Of a stretch of 64,000 bases of DNA, positions 1 to 11,900 are shown piece by piece; within the stretch, counting starts at the first letter, position 1; every line of letters begins with the position of its first letter. A program made the position numbers and the translations under genes. Under the pieces are notes generated by a model. The model was not told where the DNA came from, did not search any database, and saw nothing but the letters and a program-made list of their open reading frames with translations. The DNA is from Cadophora sp. MPI-SDFR-AT-0126 (taxonomy: Eukaryota > Ascomycota > Leotiomycetes > Helotiales > Ploettnerulaceae): positions 2,418,001-2,482,000 of the forward strand of contig JAGMVK010000002.1 in assembly GCA_020747065.1 (NCBI GenBank), in the 5' to 3' direction.

Positions 1-1033
1 GTGGTGGATGTGCCGAGGGAGACGATGGCGTCGAGGGGGCGGAGGGGGAGTGCGAGGATGGTGGATGGATTGTCGCCTGTGAAGGGGGCAATGCCGCAGT
101 CGGAGGGGAAGTTGTATCGTTGAACGAAGTAGGAAGAGATGGAGCCCATGCTGCCGCCTCCATCTTCGCGAACAGATCCTAGCTTTTGCTTGAGTGAGTC
201 GAGACCGTCTTCTCCGGCGGCCAGTTTGAGGAGTGGTTCGCTCCAGGCTCCGGCTTTGATGTCCCAAAGGTTCATCCCGCACACATCACTGATGTCGAAA
301 GGGGCGATTTTACCCAGAAAGACTGAAGCGAGGAATGAGGAGACGAGAGTGATGCGTGATGTAGAGCGGTATACTTCTGGGTGGTTCTTATGCATACGCA
401 TGATTTGAGGGCCAGTAAACCGCTTAAATTTGTTAGCTATCATCAACTTGACTTGAGAGAAAGAACTCTTACATGATGTGCCTTACTTCCTGTGACCTCC
501 GCAAGCTTTTCAGCAGATCCAAGTTCAGCATCAAACAGATCACATTCCTTCTGCGTACTCCCGTCCTGCCAATTCGGACTGAACGGATGAGCGAACGCCG
601 TCTTAGACAGTTGATCAACCAAAGTCCCCTTCGGATCCAGCGTACCCAGCAACTCCTCACCACTCTTACTCCAGTACACACTCCCATGCTGTTGACCCGC
701 ACCAGAGATTCCTTTGATCCGCTGGAACGGCGTCCCTTTCTCCTTCAACCGCTGCAACACCAAATCCACGGCTTCCAGCCACATGGCCACGGGAGCATAG
801 ACTTCTCGCTCAGCTTCATTGACGTGCACGCCTTTCTTGATGCTATATTTCGAGAGATCGGCGTCGAAGTCCGTTTTGGCTTCATAAAGGACTTTCAATT
901 CCGATGTTATGACAATTGCTGGAGAGTGTTAGTGAGGTGTTCAACTGGCTGAAGGGGCTCACATGACCCCACCTTTTAGTTGTTGCGTCGAGAGGTCGAA
1001 ACCCAGATATAATGGGCCTTCTTGAGAAGTCAT
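1..1033 (-). CDS. D-xylulokinase, N-terminal part (runs off the left edge)
   Basis: Phosphorylates D-xylulose to xylulose 5-phosphate in the cytosol, feeding pentoses into the pentose phosphate pathway (FGGY sugar-kinase family). Exons are 1033-973, 918-473 and 422-1; both introns are GT-AG (54 and 50 nt) and the frame is kept. The start [20 protein letters not shown] holds the FGGY N-terminal phosphate-binding motif DLSTQQ. Next come [13 protein letters not shown] and [12 protein letters not shown], and the GDN motif whose Asp (about residue 286) is the expected catalytic base. The sequence stops at VSLGTSTT, so about 309 of roughly 570 residues are present and the ATPase half is missing because of the window edge, not a break. 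The family call is very secure. The neighbouring metal transporter is on the same strand and shows no functional link. Confidence 0.95.
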
Positions 1034-1492
1034 GGTGAGAATTAAAAGGGATGTACTGCTTCTACAAGAATGCCTGTTTGATTTCTGTCAATTCAATTGA
1101 AATTCCTGTACAAATAGAATGTTTGTTGATCCGGTGAGAGGAAAGATTTCTTGGTGGGGTGAAGCTGGAGAGGAGATCCACGACATGGGTTGACATTAGG
1201 CTAAATTACTGACTGTGGCTGCTGTGGCGTTCACTTGAGCATAAACATGCGCGCCAATGAGCGAGGAGACAGCAAAGAGGACAAGAGAGAGCACAAGCAG
1301 TTACTGGGAAATGAACGAAATCTATACAGTAGTATCCTGATATACAGTGTCTGACTAATGCAGGTCCGATAAACGCCATCTTGCTGTGCAAGTCTTCCAA
1401 GAGTCCCCAAATTCTCTCCCATTCCAAAGTGTAAACGCCTTCAAGAACCATACCAACTCCATGAAATGTTTTTCTCATTTGTACAAGCGGAT
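1034..1492. other. Intergenic: promoter of xylulokinase gene and 3' end of metal transporter gene
   Basis: Both flanking genes are on the minus strand, so this stretch carries the 3' UTR of the upstream transporter and the promoter/leader of the kinase gene. Open frames here on the minus strand (up to 90 codons) have no family resemblance and look like chance. Confidence 0.6.
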
Positions 1493-2971
1493 CTATTGCA
1501 TTTTCTTGCCATTGCCATTTGTATGTGAGTGGTCATGGTCGTGGTCGTGGTCGTGCTCTTCGGGCTCTGGACTCTCTCGCGGGCTAACATCCCCACTTAT
1601 GAACTCGTCGAACAAAGTTGATGAAGCATCATCCTTTGGCACAAATCGGATCTTAACACGGCGGACGCCTCGTACTTTCGATCCAACCACTTCTCTAACA
1701 CTTTCTTCGACTTCTCTAACATCTTCAACCGTCCAGGATTTAGGCACTGCAAGTTGCAGGTCAACCAGGTAGTTTTGTCCGGATTTGACACCTTCAACTT
1801 CCCTGAGTTCGACTTGTGTTCCGTCTCTAATCGTCTCGAAGCTCTTCGCAGTTGCCTTTCTTACAGACGCCTTGACTTCATCGTCAATGCCCTTATCTGC
1901 CAATTCGTAGAGTGCCGAGACAGTATTTCCCCACCCAGCTTTGATGACCAGTAACGAAATCAAGAAACCTCCGACCGGATCCAGCCATGCTGCCTCATGT
2001 AGGAAGTTGGCACCTAGAATTGCGAATAGGGTTACAATTCCTGTGAGAGAGTCGACTCGGTGGTGGATGGCATTCGAGGCTAGGACGGAGGATTTTCGTT
2101 CTTTGGCTACTTTCATGGCTGGGATGATATTAGCAAGAGGGAATTGGGACATAGTAATCTGGTACTTACTCGCTTGATACAGCCATTCCTTTAAGATCAC
2201 TGTTCCTGCAGCAAGCCAGGCGGCATGTATACTTGGTCCCACGGCGCCGTGGCTGTGACTATGTCCGTGTGCATGCGCAGCAGCCTCTGCAGCAGCGTGG
2301 GCGTCGAGAAAGAAGTGTGCATAGAGAATCTCGCAGCTGTTCAAACACATAAAGCAGCCTCCAAATAACAGCATTCCACTAACTCCCAAAGACCCCAAAC
2401 TCTCCACCTTTCCAAAACCAGTAGGGAAGAGTGCTGTAGGGGGCTTCAAGCTCCAAGAAACGGTTGCCAGTGTCAAAACGTCGCTGGCTAGATCTGTCAA
2501 ACTGTGCCATGCATCTGCAATCATTGACTGTGAGTTGAAGGCATATCCACCGACTCCTTTCGCAATTGCCATGCCCAGATTGGAGTAGAGACCGATTCTT
2601 GTAATCCGCACGCCTGCATCGTTCTTGTTCTTCGAAGTGAGGTATGTATTGTCATGGTGGTGGTGATGTGAGTGACCTGCGTGCGAGCGCGTCTGCGTGG
2701 TAGTGAGGGCGGCCATTGGACGAAGGGGAGTGTTGAAATAGGATGTGCTGGACAGAGATTGTAATTTGGGAAAGGAATGTCTCGGGGAAGTGCCCTTAAA
2801 TACAGTGGAACTAAAGGAGAGTGAATCTGAACCGAGGGCGGAGGATTGGAGCACTCTGCACTGCTGGTGTTGTTGTGATTGATGTGTCCTTCTCAAACTC
2901 AGCCTCAAGAGGAGTGCGACAGGCTTTAAGCGCGATGTCGTCCCGGAAGTCGAGGGGCAGCGAAAAGGCAT
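1493..2971 (-). CDS. Cation diffusion facilitator, mitochondrial metal transporter (Mmt1/2-type)
   Basis: Zinc/iron-type CDF transporter; the closest described relatives are the yeast mitochondrial Mmt1/Mmt2 proteins. Metal-site motifs are DAWHSLTDLASD (about residues 153-164) and HHRVD (286-290), the paired HxxxD sites of CDF transmembrane helices 2 and 5. The N-terminal ~90 residues are Arg/Ser-rich without acid, consistent with a mitochondrial presequence. His-rich loops lie before helix 1 (HSHHHHHD), between helices (HAHGHSHSHG) and at the C terminus (alternating H/D, coded by a short repeat near 1530-1556), as usual for CDFs. I use the first ATG at 2971; the frame is open further upstream but without ATG. 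An intron at 2169-2119 (GTAAGT...CCCAG, 51 nt) has no stop and keeps frame. Removing it gives QATMKVAKERKSS, which matches the family, so the product is 475 aa. The substrate metal is inferred. Confidence 0.9.
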   Translation of the reverse strand: MPFRCPSTSGTTSRLKPVALLLRLSLRRTHQSQQHQQCRVLQSSALGSDSLSFSSTVFKGTSPRHSFPKLQSLSSTSYFNTPLRPMAALTTTQTRSHAGHSHHHHHDNTYLTSKNKNDAGVRITRIGLYSNLGMAIAKGVGGYAFNSQSMIADAWHSLTDLASDVLTLATVSWSLKPPTALFPTGFGKVESLGSLGVSGMLLFGGCFMCLNSCEILYAHFFLDAHAAAEAAAHAHGHSHSHGAVGPSIHAAWLAAGTVILKEWLYQASKYQITMSQFPLANIIPAMKVAKERKSSVLASNAIHHRVDSLTGIVTLFAILGANFLHEAAWLDPVGGFLISLLVIKAGWGNTVSALYELADKGIDDEVKASVRKATAKSFETIRDGTQVELREVEGVKSGQNYLVDLQLAVPKSWTVEDVREVEESVREVVGSKVRGVRRVKIRFVPKDDASSTLFDEFISGDVSPRESPEPEEHDHDHDHDHSHTNGNGKKMQ

Positions 2972-3761
2972 TGAGAGGTGCAAAAGCCGGGGGACAGGCA
3001 AGGACAGCAGGACGAGACCTCTGACAGGTCAGGCCTGTGTTTGGGACGCGTGTATAGAGACGCTGGCATGAAAGTTGCAGGGTGGGAATGAAATGTTCTA
3101 TAAAATCTAGGAGTGCAAGGTAGCGGGCAACGTATCCCAATGACGAACAAAATTTATTTCGAAGACGACGACGACGACGACGATGAGGTGCTCGAGGGTC
3201 CGGGGTCTCCTTAGTCTTTTCGTCTCATATGTTCAACAGCGCAGCCACTCAACCCTCGGCCATTTCGAATCGAAGCTTTTCGGCAACCATGAGGGATTCC
3301 CGCTCTTTTCTAGGCATGGCATGGCATGGTTCAAGGGAAAAAGGTCCCACTCAGATCATCCCACCAGCCCACTTTGGGCCTGAAGACCTCGAGCTGGAGC
3401 AGGTGGATGCTTGCTCTGCTCTGCTCCGACATACTTGGTACGGTCTTCATAATACAGCACCTCTTTGTCCCGTACTTCTTTCTAATGCTGATGCTATTGT
3501 ACTTGTCGGCTATGCCTCCGTAGGCCCTGTGGGGGCCAACGGAAGCTGTCTTGCTTGTTAACCTTACTCAGCCAGCAAACTAACTTTGAACACTTCTCTA
3601 AGCCGCCCGGCGCCCTGAAAGTGGATAGTGGACGAAACAGACGCCAAGGAGGGTCGACGCGAGTACAGTGGTCGAGTAATGACGCGAATACCCTCGTCAA
3701 CCGCCCCCCAGTAAGGTCCATCCTCAAGCTTCTCCACGAAGTTTCAACGAGCAAATCCTCG
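2972..3761. promoter_or_regulatory. Divergent intergenic region between CDF and sirtuin genes
   Basis: Head-to-head spacing of about 790 bp shared by the transporter (-) and the sirtuin (+). It contains a short (GAC)6 run at 3164-3181. The sirtuin frame stays open upstream to about 3555 but has no ATG before 3762. No specific factor site could be assigned. Confidence 0.5.
3164..3181. repeat. (GAC)6 microsatellite
   Basis: Six perfect GAC triplets followed by GATGAG, in the CDF/sirtuin divergent region; not in a coding frame. Confidence 0.8.
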
Positions 3762-4988
3762 ATGATAAAACCCCCCTTCATGCGAATCCCCTACACGGGC
3801 CCCCTACCAGCTCCAAATATAATCCCACGGAACGCGAATACCATCACTGGTGCCGTAGCTGCGCTCTCGAAATTCCTCACTGCCCCACCATCCTCCTCGC
3901 TGCAAGATGGAGTTGCGGACCCTGCTTCGACCGTAGTGTTGTCGGGCGCTGGCATCTCTGTCGCTTCGGGATTGGCAGATTACAGAGGCACGAATGGAAC
4001 ATATAGAGTGAACAAGACATATCGTCCCATATACTATCATGAGTTTCTGGCAAACCACGAGGCGAGAAAGAGATATTGGGCACGAAGTTTCTTGGGCTGG
4101 ACGAATCTACATAAGGCCAGACCAAACCCTACACATTACGCTGTCAAGCATCTTGGAGAATTAGGTCTTGTACGGAGCGTCGTCACACAAAATGTTGACT
4201 CCTTCCATTCAACTGCGCATCCGGAACTTCCTACACTCGAACTTCATGGCTATCTGCGAGCCCTGACTTGTGTCACTTGCCACAATGACCTGCCGCGAGA
4301 AGCTTTCCAGGAATCTTTAGCAAGACTGAACCCAGCTTGGGCTGCCTTTTTGCTAGAAGCAATCGAGTCTGGCGCATTGGACACCGAGAATCCAGATGAG
4401 AGAAGGGCAAAGGGTATGAAAACGAATCCGGATGGAGATGTTGATCTACCCGGTGCGCCGTATACAACCTTTCGATATCCAGCATGCCCGCATTGTCTAG
4501 CGAATCCGCCGATTGCTGGAGACGGGACGCAGATGATTGTTGAAGTAGATGAGGAAGGCGCTTGGAAGTCAACGAGCACAGCTGGGATACTCAAGCCTGC
4601 CGTAGTGATGTTCGGAGAGAGTATAGCCAGCAGAGTGAAGGAGGCCGCGGAACACGCAATCGATGGATCAGGCAAACTTCTGATCATGGGAACTTCGCTG
4701 GCGACATATTCTGCATGGAGACTTGCAAAACGAGCCAATGAAAGGGGTATGTCCATTGGAATATTGAATCTTGGAGGAGTGAGAGGAGAAGAGGCATTCT
4801 TTCAGAAATTGCCCATTGGCCAAACTGGAGAATCTGGTGTTCGTATAGAGCTGCCAACGGACAAAGTCCTGCCCAGACTGGTTGATCAATTGAAGCGCAC
4901 TGGCTTGACTCAGCCCAAGATCCAGAGACCGGACGATGTTCGTGAAGAGCACCCCAACAGTAGAGTATTCAAGGACATGCTATCATAG
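3762..4988 (+). CDS. NAD-dependent protein deacylase, class II (SIRT4-like) sirtuin
   Basis: NAD+-dependent lysine deacylase (or lipoamidase/ADP-ribosyltransferase, as for SIRT4), probably mitochondrial. NAD-binding motif SGAGISVASGLADYRG starts near residue 61. TQNVDSFH and LELHGYLRALTC follow, with the catalytic His about residue 162. The structural zinc is bound by CVTC (C170, C173) and CPHC (C242, C245). Late Rossmann motifs are KPAVVMFGES and LIMGTSLATYSAWRLA. TQNVDSFH replaces the common TQNVDGLH, as I recall for fungal SIRT4-type proteins. Single exon, 408 aa from the ATG at 3762; the ATG at 3780 (MRIPYTGPLP) is an equally reasonable start. The region between the two Cys pairs is longer than in bacterial CobB. 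No membrane segments. Confidence 0.93.
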   Translation: MIKPPFMRIPYTGPLPAPNIIPRNANTITGAVAALSKFLTAPPSSSLQDGVADPASTVVLSGAGISVASGLADYRGTNGTYRVNKTYRPIYYHEFLANHEARKRYWARSFLGWTNLHKARPNPTHYAVKHLGELGLVRSVVTQNVDSFHSTAHPELPTLELHGYLRALTCVTCHNDLPREAFQESLARLNPAWAAFLLEAIESGALDTENPDERRAKGMKTNPDGDVDLPGAPYTTFRYPACPHCLANPPIAGDGTQMIVEVDEEGAWKSTSTAGILKPAVVMFGESIASRVKEAAEHAIDGSGKLLIMGTSLATYSAWRLAKRANERGMSIGILNLGGVRGEEAFFQKLPIGQTGESGVRIELPTDKVLPRLVDQLKRTGLTQPKIQRPDDVREEHPNSRVFKDMLS

Positions 4989-5036
4989 AATAGCTGTATA
5001 TTTTGTACATATTGTATACAATCCACCCATAGAATT

Positions 5037-5696
5037 TCAATAGAATCCAGATGGAGCGTTCGACTTTGGATTTTCCGCAGGAGGCTCTTTTGGGGTAGTG
5101 ACTTGCGATTTCGATCCTGTATTCGCTTCTTCAAGGTTTCGGCCGTGTTTTGGTTTACTCTTCCTGGATTCCTCCCAAGCCTGGTCTTCTCTCTCAATCT
5201 CTTGTAAAACTATGACTGTCAGAAACGTCCTTAGCAGAATGACATAAAGAGCCCTACCCTCTTCCCACTCCTTCTCCCTCACAGCATCACCCGTCCCTAA
5301 CAACCCCTCGACATCAACCTCCTCCCCCTTCTGAACCCTCTCAATAATCTCCTTCAACAATCCAATCCGCGCATCAGCCCTGCGACTGAACGCCGCGAAG
5401 TCATTCCGCAATGCGATCATCTGGATGGACATTGACCCAATAAGTAGGAATATGACTATGAAAAATGTCGCGGGATTCCATTCTTTTGATTTGACTTTCT
5501 TCTTGAGAGCTGCGGTTGGAGAGCTCTTTCGGAGAGGCTTGGGGATCAGGCTGATCCAGAATGAGGTTTGCGCGATGTTGGGTGTTGCTGAGTAGGGTCG
5601 GGTGAGAGACGGGAGTGTTCGTGTAGGAAAGGGGACGAGTGTTGTGCGAAGTGTGGGAGGCGCGAGAAGAATTCGGCGAAGCATAGTTGCCCTCAT
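5037..5696 (-). CDS. Small mitochondrial single-pass membrane protein (DUF5321-like)
   Basis: A fungal protein of unknown function. The N terminus is Arg/Thr/Pro-rich with no acidic residues for over 40 residues (MRATMLRR...), typical of a mitochondrial presequence. It is followed by FWISLIPKPLRK, then SKEWNPATFF and one hydrophobic helix (about residues 75-95, FIVIFLLIGSMSIQMIAL). A charged helix follows (RNDFAAFSRRADARIGLLKE) with a conserved-looking GEEVDVEGLLGTGD. The C-terminal tail is Lys/Pro-rich and disordered. The intron at 5257-5210 is GT-AG, 48 nt, stop-free and frame-preserving; removing it joins EWEEV to LQEIERED and gives 203 aa. A second ATG lies at 5684. The DUF5321 assignment is from memory of the NPATFFIVIFLLIGS signature. 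It ends about 50 bp from the convergent sirtuin stop. Confidence 0.78.
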   Translation of the reverse strand: MRATMLRRILLAPPTLRTTLVPFPTRTLPSLTRPYSATPNIAQTSFWISLIPKPLRKSSPTAALKKKVKSKEWNPATFFIVIFLLIGSMSIQMIALRNDFAAFSRRADARIGLLKEIIERVQKGEEVDVEGLLGTGDAVREKEWEEGRALYVILLRTFLTVIVLQEIEREDQAWEESRKSKPKHGRNLEEANTGSKSQVTTPKEPPAENPKSNAPSGFY

Positions 5697-5975
5697 ACTT
5701 CATGAAATTTGTACTGGACAACAGCGAGTCTTGAGATCTTCAGCTTGGAGTCAGTTCACCAAATTTCTTGAAGAAAGACGGGACGGATTAAGGTTGATGC
5801 CGATCAGTCTGTTACCATGCCAACCGAATCAACATCATCGCGATCCACTTCGAATTATCAAAGTCGCGATTCTGCAGAACTAACAATATTGCTCTTTTGC
5901 ATTCTGGACTCATTTTGTATAATGTCTAATCGCCAATAGCACTGAACCTTTGTTTTGTCAGTGATTCTTATCACC
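5697..5975. promoter_or_regulatory. Short divergent promoter, DUF5321-like / separase
   Basis: A 279-bp head-to-head gap holding both promoters. The separase ATG sits in a good context (caccATGGC). No further motif could be supported. Confidence 0.45.
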
Positions 5976-8900
5976 ATGGCTTCCTTACAAGCAACTGCCG
6001 ACTCTATTCGAAGCGCTGTTGGATCCGCATCAACATGTACACAGGCGACAGTCACCATACTCAGCGAGCTCTTATTACCGAAATCAGAGGCCCAAAATAC
6101 GACCGGGACAATTGTGAAGAAGCCAATAAAAGCTACCGCTGCGTCAAAAACGAAACCGGCCAGAACAACCGCAGCCAAGACAAGGACGAAAAAAACTGTA
6201 ACGGAGACGGAGGTTCACGAAGATGGAGAGCAATTGTCCCCAAAGGAAAGATCCATTTTGGCAACGGAAGTTATCAATGCCACCTTGAAATCCCTCAGCG
6301 AAGCAATCAAAGCTCCAGCTACAGCTCCAGTCCGACGACAAGCATCCTCGAAAGACTTAGTGAAATCGTCTGCCAGGAAAACACTTCGACGGTCGAACTC
6401 CTTGCCCCAGTCACCATTACAACCACGGTCCCTGAATCGAGTCACAAGCTCTCCGGAGATATCTTCTAGGCATAGCAGATCTTCTTCTTCAGCTTCGATA
6501 GCTTCTTCAGGATACAGATCGATTGCTGAATGCGCCAGGATAGCGTTCTCGTGTCTGAGGACTTTACAAGCTGCCAAGACATCTGGGGTTGATCTGCCGC
6601 CACTCCAGCTTGAGAATGGCATGTCTGTATTGATTGGAAAGTTAGTTTCATTGGGCTTGGATGATCTGGCTATCAAGGAATTGAGGATATTGAAACGACG
6701 GCTGGATCCTGGAGATGGGCCGAAGACGGGATCTACGAAGGTAGCACAAACACTGGCAGAGTTGTTGGATTTTGGGAGGGCGGAATTTTCAGGAGCGAAA
6801 CTTGGACTTGTGATTACTTCTCAGCTACAGGTGCTGCGACTTATGACTTCTTGTCGGAAACCGAAGGTTATCGAAGATGGATTTGAGATTTTGAACACCG
6901 AGCATTCATCATCACCAACACGATTACTCCTCTTAGCAGCCAAGGAATCTAAGGACCAGAAGCAAACGGACAAAATCGTCAGACAGATGCAGACACTTTC
7001 GGAAATTCTCCTATCACTCTGCCCCAGCATTTCCACAGCCGATGATGCCCTTGCCTTAGAGAGCCGCCTCAGTATATCTCCGGAAATATCGACTCAAGTA
7101 CAAACCCTGGCTCTTCACAACCGGTTTCTATGGTGGGGTCTTGCAGGACACAAAGGTGACCAATCCAAGGAAATACTCGACCCGTTCCTGCGATGTCTAT
7201 CTGCCTTCGCACGCCGCAACCAGAGTGGCCGATTGAGAACTTACGAAGTAGCTGCTCTGGCAATGACGGACATCCATACCCTGATCTCGGACTGTTCCGA
7301 TTCTCAACCACGTGCACTGAGAACGACTTTGGCCGGTATATTCAGACTCCTCAGCTCACTCTCGAAAGACGCGGATGTCATAAAAGAGGCAGTGAATTGG
7401 ACCTTGAAATGGCAAGCAACACTTGATCCCAGTGTTGACTCGGAGGCTAAACGTTGCTCCGTTCTGGCACGATTGGTTGCGCTAAAATTACGAGACCCTT
7501 CCGGTGATCCCAAGGACGAAGAAGCATTATTGTCTCTACTGGAAGAAATGGAACGGCCATTCAAAGGAGAATCTTCCGAAGTGGAGGAGTTGATGGTTGA
7601 GATCTCCGGCGTCAGGCGATCTGCCATTTCTGTTATTGCTCAATACAGGTCTGGAGCAGGCTCGAAGGGCGACTTATCTGATGGCATGCGTCAGATGTGC
7701 GAATCTGTAGTATTTCTTGTGCCACGATTGTCTCTAAGGTATCTTGGAAACCCGCCGGACGTCAAGTCAGCTACGAAGGACATTCTTCGATACGAGCAAA
7801 GAAGGCAATTCATCAATAAGTCAGCTCTTCATGCTATCGACTCGGCACTCTTTCTTGTGAAGATGCTAGTTGGCGAGGGCCGAGCAACATGGGATTTGGT
7901 GGACTCGAAATTGCAAGACTGTTTGTTACTCAGTGACCGATTGGACCCAAAGTCTGGAGACGTCCTTGTTTATGACGGATCAAGTTCAGCATCTTACCAC
8001 GTTAGGATATCCAACCTTTACTACACTCAATATCTCAACATGCGGCGGAACCCAGAAGGGGTAAAGGATGGACATCAGATGCGAGCCTTGCGGCGATCGA
8101 TTGACAGTATTCGGCAAAGATCTCAGCAAGAGCGTAAGACGGCCCAGTTCTCAACAAAACTAGAGCGAATGGCCGAATACTGCAAGACAACGGCTCGGTA
8201 TGATGAGCTGTTCCAGACTCTCCTGACCTTGCGAGACGAATTAATAAGCGACGGTGCTCTTACGCTGATTGTCGAAAAGGCTGCCACTCGATCGCCAAAG
8301 GATATTTGGGGCGAGGATGATGTGGCATCGGTGCTGGGTCGAACTATACAGTCTCTTTTGAAAGTCCAGCTGCGATATCTTAAAGGTCCAGTGTCAACAC
8401 AACTCGTCAACGAAATCTGGAGTACCGAAGAGAAAGGGGCAGTGCTTGAGCACCAACTAGACCTGTTCTCTACCCAATTAGCCGAGACCGCTCCTGCCGA
8501 GAAGCTTCTATGCAACATATTCAGTGAGCTTCTATCAGTATACGACCAAAACCAATATCCCATACGCAGGTTGAGGGTCCTTATTCGTCGCTTATCTCTC
8601 GATGCTGAGCAAAATGAATCCGTAAAGGAAATTCTTCAAAGGGAGCTCCAGAATCCTGGGTTGGCCAAAATCGATGGCCGTGGCACAAAAGACGAGGGCC
8701 TCCAGGGATATCTGGGCCATTACAGGAGCCTAGCAGCAACACTATTGGAACTTGCTGAGGATACGCCCAAGCTGGATGTACTGAAGCAAGCACTCGCGAC
8801 ATGGTCCTCAATTAGATCACAATGCCCAAATCTCGCTGATTTCGAGAAGCATGTCGAGGACGTACCTGGTCTACTCACCCACTTAAGTACCATTGGAGAT

Positions 8901-11900
8901 TACTTGCAGATGAAGGGTCTGGAAACAAACAGAATTGCCGTTCTGCGATTGATTGCTGAAATCAACGAATTTGGCGATGGTGTCTCGGTGCCGGACGACC
9001 TGGTTCTCAGTTTCACTTACTTGGGAGCACAATGGCTTCAACTAGGATACTCTGGAAAAGCTGGTTCGGCATTCGATCGAGCCATGGTATACGCAGCTCG
9101 CAATGGTGTAACAACATACGCCACCCTTCAATTACATCTTTCGCATTGTCAATACTTGCTAGACATTGGCAGCTTCGACAAAGTGTAAGTTGTTTCCCGT
9201 ATTGAATGTATCTTGAGCTAACATGTAATAGGGAAGAAAACCTCGCTGCTGCTCAAGCACTGTATGCTGAAGAGAAAGACCATATACCGAGGTCAAGATC
9301 AGTCACGCCATTGCAACAGAGAACCAAGATGAATATCTTGATCTCCAATGTTTACATGGTATACTCTGTATTAGCGCTTGAACGGGGCTCGGCTCATACA
9401 GCACTCGGCCATGCGAAGCAGTGTGTGAGACTGGTACGGCGTGCATGGACTAATGTCGAGGAACAATCGCGAAGAAAATCGGATTCTGGCCCAAAGACCA
9501 ACGTGGAAAAGTTGACGGACGACGTCTCCCAGCTGAGTACGTCAACTATGACTGTTCCCACCAAGTCCATCGGCGAACAGGTCCGTTCCGGATCTGAGTT
9601 CTGGGCTTTGATCACACCTCTTTTCCGCAGTCTCAACCACCTCTCTACTCTTTTTGCTCATCATGGCATGTTTCAAGAAACACTCTACTACGCCGAACAG
9701 GCGCATAAACTTGCTCAAGATATTGGAGCTGAAGCACACTTGGCAATGGCATCTGCCTTCCTTGGTAGTATCTGGCTGAAAGCAGGTGTTCTGGATCGTG
9801 GCTCTGAGCTTTTGATGGAGGCGAAAAAACTCTGCTCTAAGTTTGACAAGAGTCGGAACACGGCACTTTTGTCTTATCATCTGGGAAACATGCATGGCCT
9901 CCTTGGGGCCCGAGATGAAGAGATCTCGGCGTACGGAGAAGGTGAAGAAACGATCACGTATATCGGCATGATGGACTACATCAACAGTCTAGAGAGGGTC
10001 TCTAATGCATGCGATGGGTCGGGTGGCTTGGAAGAGAAAATGGCTCAATTGACAATTTCGAAACGGAAAGTACCAGTGGCCCGAAAAGCTCCAGCTCGTG
10101 CGAAGGCAGTCACTAAACGCAAAATGACCACGGGAGCAAAGTCGCCAATCGAGGTTGTAGCTTCAGTCGCTGAGGAATGTCCTCAACTTACATCTTTAAC
10201 ATCTATGATTACTCGACAGAAAGCACGAGCTTTAGTATTCAAGAAGAAGTTTACGGAGGCTCTGGCGATACTCCAAGGATTGAACAGCGGCCACCTATCT
10301 CAACTTGGGGCCGTTGATCATGGACTTGCAATGGCTAAACAGTTCCTCTTCCACAGCTTGGACCAGATGAACGCAGATCCAATTTACACCGTGTTGCAGG
10401 ACTCTACGATATCATTTCCTTCAGTCGCTGGACTAACCAAGACTGAGAAACATGGCGATAGACTTTCTGTTGCTAAGGTCTCTCCTCCAAGGAAAGGTGC
10501 AAGGGGGGGCAGAGATGTTGCTGGAACGAAGAGTCCTGTCCCTGATAGCTTCTTCGACAAGTTGCGCCAAGCTCAGGAGCATCTGACAGAAATACAGTCT
10601 GTGGCTGTTGCTGTCGCTCCTATGTCCGTTGTACACACCGCATCCACACTGCTGAATAGCGTTGCAATTCTGCTTTCTGCAGCAGGCCAGGTGAAGGGCA
10701 GATCACTTGCTCAACCCGGTCTCGCAAGTTCCTCGATCGGTATGTCACATTTCGAATACATGTTCTATCGATACTAACATTCGTAGAAAATGCGAGAACA
10801 TTAGCCCTACGTAGGGAGCGCAAGGCCATTCGAGGAGATCCCACGACTTTGAAAATGGACGACCTAAGCTGGCCAAGGCTACCGACCAGTGACCCCAGGA
10901 GATCTAGCTTGGGACACACTTCCGACCTGTCCAAGTTCCAGCGAGATTATGTTGATATCATCCCAAAGCGATGGACCGTCGTATCCATCTCTCTGAGCGA
11001 CAGCCGACAGGAGTTGTCGATCACGAAATTACAAGCTGGTCACAGCCCTTTTGTTCTTCGCTTACCACTCGGACGACATAACTCCATGGATGCTGATGAA
11101 GAGGTTTTCGGTTTCGAGCAAGGTCACGCCGAGCTTCTTGAAATTATCGAAATGGCAAATGAGAGTGCTCATGATGCTGTCGGTATGACAGGCCGAGAGG
11201 CCAAGACCGCATGGTGGGAAGAGCGAGAGGGGTTGGACTTGCGACTGAGAGACCTGCTTGAGAATATCGAGAAGGTGTGGTTGGGTGGGTTCACCGGAAT
11301 CTTCTCCCAACACGCACGACGACCAGAGTTGCTTGCTCGCTTCCAGAAATCATTCCAGAGTATCCTCGATAGGCATCTCCCTTCCCGACGCAAGACAGGC
11401 CGGAAAGTAGCAGGGCCACGGATTACCCTCGACTCTAGGATTCTAGACCTCTTCATTGGACTCGGTGATGCCTCAGATGAGCAATGCGACTTTTCGGAGC
11501 CCCTGACCGATCTTTTGTACTTCGTGGTCGATATCCTTCAGTTCCACGGCGAGCTTAATGCGTATGCCGAGATAGACTTCGACTCGATTGTGATCGAGAT
11601 GCACGATGCACTGCGAGGCTATTATTCGGCTGTTCATGCATCTGGCCACGCCGATGAAGGACGACACACTATCTTGATACTGGACAAAGCATTGCACTCA
11701 TTCCCATGGGAATCACTACCCTGCATGGACGGCCTCGCCGTCTCCCGTCTTCCATCACTTGGCTGTCTACGAGATCGAGTCCTTCTCCAGCAACAAGATG
11801 CCATGAATGACGACAGCCACCCAGAAGGTCACTACATCTCCCGCTCCAACGCATCCTACATTCTCAACCCGGGCAGCGACCTCAAACACACCCAAGCCGT

